From the NCBI RefSeq assembly GCF_009936035.1, contig NZ_QWEO01000003.1:1-64000 (forward strand): a DNA stretch of 64,000 nt, read 5' to 3'. Origin of the DNA: Neglectibacter sp. X58 (GTDB taxonomy: Bacteria > Bacillota > Clostridia > Oscillospirales > Acutalibacteraceae). The position numbers and the translations under genes are program-made. The first letter of the stretch is position 1; each line of letters starts with the position of its first letter. Shown piece after piece: positions 62,179 to 64,000 of this stretch. The notes under the pieces are model-generated. The model was not told the DNA's origin. It ran no database searches and saw nothing but the letters and a program-made list of their open reading frames with translations.

Positions 62179-62285
62179 TATAGTTAACGCAGTTCAAAAG
62201 AGACAGAAACCCTCTTTTGAACCAGGTGGCTCAGCCGCTCAACTTGAAAATCGGGATGTACCGATTTTCAAGTGCGTTTACTATA
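62179..62285. repeat. Multi-armed palindromic element (four-way junction fold)
   Basis: Outer arms TATAGTTAACGC and GCGTTTACTATA (11 of 12 pairs) enclose three successive hairpins: GTTCAAAAGAG/CTCTTTTGAAC (perfect), GTGGC/GCCGC (short), and ACTTGAAAATCGG/CCGATTTTCAAGT (perfect). Almost no unpaired bases separate them. No gene is present. It could be a structured RNA or a small palindromic mobile element. Confidence 0.65.
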
Positions 62286-62346
62286 TTAGACGGCGGATGG
62301 GAAGCTTTGGCAACATGCCTTGAAAAAATTTTTCCCGGCAAAAAGC

Positions 62347-62382
62347 AGAGGGGCCTGCCCGGCGAACCAGACAAGCCCCTCT
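62347..62382 (-). terminator. Terminator of nifJ
   Basis: AGAGGGGC and GCCCCTCT pair; on the minus strand CTTTTTG follows. 38 bases after the nifJ stop. Confidence 0.8.
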
Positions 62383-62420
62383 TTCAGGAGACATATAGAT
62401 TTAAAAGGAAATTTTTCCCA

Positions 62421-64000
62421 TTATTCCGCCATCTTCTTCAGCTTCGCATACTTCTCTGCTGCATACTTCTCAGCGTTTGCGAACAGCGTCTCGGCGCGCT
62501 CCGGGAAGGAACGGGTCAGGCTGTTATAGCGCACTTCGCCCATGATAAAGTCGCGGTAGGAAGCGGAAGGCTCCTTGCTGTCGAGCTGGAAGGGGTTCTC
62601 CCCTGCGTCAGCCCGGCGGGGGTCGAAGCGGAAGTTGTGCCAGTAGCCAGCGGCCACGGCCTTCTTCTCTTCTACCATGGAAACGCCCATGCCGCCTTTG
62701 ATGCCATGGTTGATGCAGGGCGCGTAAGCCAGGATGATGGAGGGGCCATTGTAGCTCTCAGCCTCGGAGAAGGCTTTGATGCACTGGTTCATGTCGGCGC
62801 CCATGGCAACCTGGGCCACGTACACATAGCCATAGCTCATGGCGATAGCCGCCAGATCCTTCTTCTTCTGGGCCTTGCCAGTAGCGGCAAACTGGGCTAC
62901 AGAGCCGCAGGGAGTGGACTTGCTGGCCTGTCCGCCGGTGTTGGAGTACACCTCGGTGTCGAACACCAGGATGTTGATGTTCTCGCCGGAAGCCAGGGCA
63001 TGGTCAACGCCGCCGAAGCCGATATCATAGGCCCAGCCGTCGCCGCCCAGAATCCACATGGACTTCTTGGCAAGGTAATCCTTGTCCTTCAAAATCTCCA
63101 GAGCCAGGGTGCAGGCTTCGCAGTCGCAATACTTCTCGCCTGCGGCCTTGCGGGCCTGGGCATGTGCCAGGAACTCGGGAGCCTTGTCACCAAAGACTTC
63201 CTGAGCCTTGGGAGAGCTGGCAAAAGCGATGTTCTCGTCCACAGTCATCACGCCGTTCTCCAGGGCCGCGATATAAGCCTCGGCAGCGGGGCCGTTGGAC
63301 TTGCTGTCCCACATGGTGTCCATCCAGGCTTTGGCGGCTTCCTTGATTTCGGGCACGCAATATTCAATGGCGCACAGCTTCTCGGTCAGCTCCTTGAGGC
63401 GGCCGCGCACGGCGTTCTGGGCCAGGGTCATGCCCAGGCCGAACTCGGCGTTGTCCTCAAACAGGGAGTTTTCCCAAGCGGGGCCGTGGCCCTTCTTGTT
63501 GACAGTGTAGGGAGTGGCAGGTGCGGAACCGCCCCAGATGGAAGAGCAGCCGGTAGCGTTGGCGATAAACATCTTGTCGCCAAAGAGCTGTGTGGCCAGC
63601 TTCGCATAGGGAGTCTCGCCGCAGCCGCCGCAGGCGCCGGAGAACTCCAGCAGGGGCTGCTTGAACTGGCTGCCCTTGACGGAAGTCTCTTTGAACTTCT
63701 CGGAAACAGCTTCCTTAACAGGCAGGTCGATAGCATAGTTGAACACAGCCTGCTGGGGCCGCTGGGAGTCGATGGGGGCCATCTGCAGGGCCTTGGTCTT
63801 GGCGGGGCAGGTGGTCACGCAGGAGCCGCAGCCTGTGCAGTCCAAGGTGGAGATAACCATGGCAAAGTTCATGCCGGGCACGCCTGTCATGGGCTTGCTC
63901 TTAATGGCCTCAGGCGCGTTCTTCACTTCCTCATCGGTCATGGCGATGGGACGGATAACGGCATGGGGGCACACATAGGAGCACTGGTTGCACTGGATGC
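62421..64000 (-). CDS. nifJ: Pyruvate:ferredoxin oxidoreductase, C-terminal part
   Basis: The frame runs through the right edge, so only about 525 C-terminal residues are seen. PFOR oxidises pyruvate to acetyl-CoA and reduces ferredoxin. Two ferredoxin-type clusters: CNQCSYVCPHAVIRP at the edge and CTGCGSCVTTCPAK. The C-terminal TPP domain has GACGGCGETPYAKL, NATGCSSIWGGSAPATPY, WILGGDGWAYDIGFGGVDHA and DTEVYSNTGGQASKSTPCGS. It ends at 62421 before a terminator. Indicates an anaerobic fermentative metabolism. Confidence 0.95.
   Translation of the reverse strand, partial: IQCNQCSYVCPHAVIRPIAMTDEEVKNAPEAIKSKPMTGVPGMNFAMVISTLDCTGCGSCVTTCPAKTKALQMAPIDSQRPQQAVFNYAIDLPVKEAVSEKFKETSVKGSQFKQPLLEFSGACGGCGETPYAKLATQLFGDKMFIANATGCSSIWGGSAPATPYTVNKKGHGPAWENSLFEDNAEFGLGMTLAQNAVRGRLKELTEKLCAIEYCVPEIKEAAKAWMDTMWDSKSNGPAAEAYIAALENGVMTVDENIAFASSPKAQEVFGDKAPEFLAHAQARKAAGEKYCDCEACTLALEILKDKDYLAKKSMWILGGDGWAYDIGFGGVDHALASGENINILVFDTEVYSNTGGQASKSTPCGSVAQFAATGKAQKKKDLAAIAMSYGYVYVAQVAMGADMNQCIKAFSEAESYNGPSIILAYAPCINHGIKGGMGVSMVEEKKAVAAGYWHNFRFDPRRADAGENPFQLDSKEPSASYRDFIMGEVRYNSLTRSFPERAETLFANAEKYAAEKYAKLKKMAE

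Overview
The window reads as chromosome of a Gram-positive anaerobe of the class Clostridia, probably a gut Oscillospirales/Ruminococcaceae-type bacterium. The pointers are pyruvate:ferredoxin oxidoreductase at the right edge, AGGAGG-type ribosome binding sites, TTGACA/TATAAT promoters, and the Clostridia-type families of the mobile genes (MobV relaxase, TnpV, CD1871A, DUF6061, serine recombinase triplets). The species cannot be named from this sequence.

Left part, 1-40.27 kb: a nested, partly decayed pile of integrative elements at the 3' end of guaA. The last guaA codons (stop at 40273-40275) contain the core ATTCCCACTC. The same core recurs at 24850 and 32859, and a one-base variant (ACTCCCACTC) at 9759. 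The four sites bound three elements: B (9.76-24.85 kb), C (24.86-32.86 kb) and D (32.87-40.28 kb). Older material (A) continues left out of the window. B and D carry GTTATC repeats just inside both ends, C carries a different repeat (TGTAGCC) at both ends, and A ends with GTTGCAA repeats. B, C and D share one plan: att, arm repeats, cargo, mobilisation/replication genes, then an excisionase/integrase/XRE-regulator switch, then att.

A is mostly two abutting sets of large serine recombinase genes (1.15-8.25 kb) between two ParA/ParB modules. B has an AT-rich defence cargo (AbiE toxin-antitoxin, a BcgI-like type IIB restriction system, Kiwa) followed by deletion-fused remnants: TnpV, conjugative-element regulators, a response-regulator/ABC-permease chimera, a SLOG chimera and an integrase fragment. 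C carries a redox cargo (TlpA-like lipoprotein, NapH-like ferredoxin membrane protein, CD1871A peptide) beside a two-component system, and is the only element with a complete tyrosine integrase. D carries an ApaLI-like restriction-modification pair with a DUF3825 protein, plus a full MobV/RepA/MobC module with a recognisable oriT and an iteron array. Its own integrase is deleted.

Right part, 40.27-64 kb: ordinary GC-richer chromosome. guaA, a small membrane protein, glmS, purA, purB and purC lie on the minus strand and make AMP/GMP precursors and glucosamine-6-phosphate. Then come an XRE regulator, a PLP aminotransferase, a PurF paralogue lacking the catalytic cysteine (preceded by a MITE-like element), a MORN-repeat protein, TrmL, an ABC transporter with a coiled-coil FtsX-type permease, two TrkA/KtrA-type proteins with an SH3 lipoprotein, and nifJ, which runs off the edge. 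The kwaA frameshift, the nonsense codon in the specificity subunit and the many fused ORFs indicate heavy decay in the left half, while the right half looks intact.
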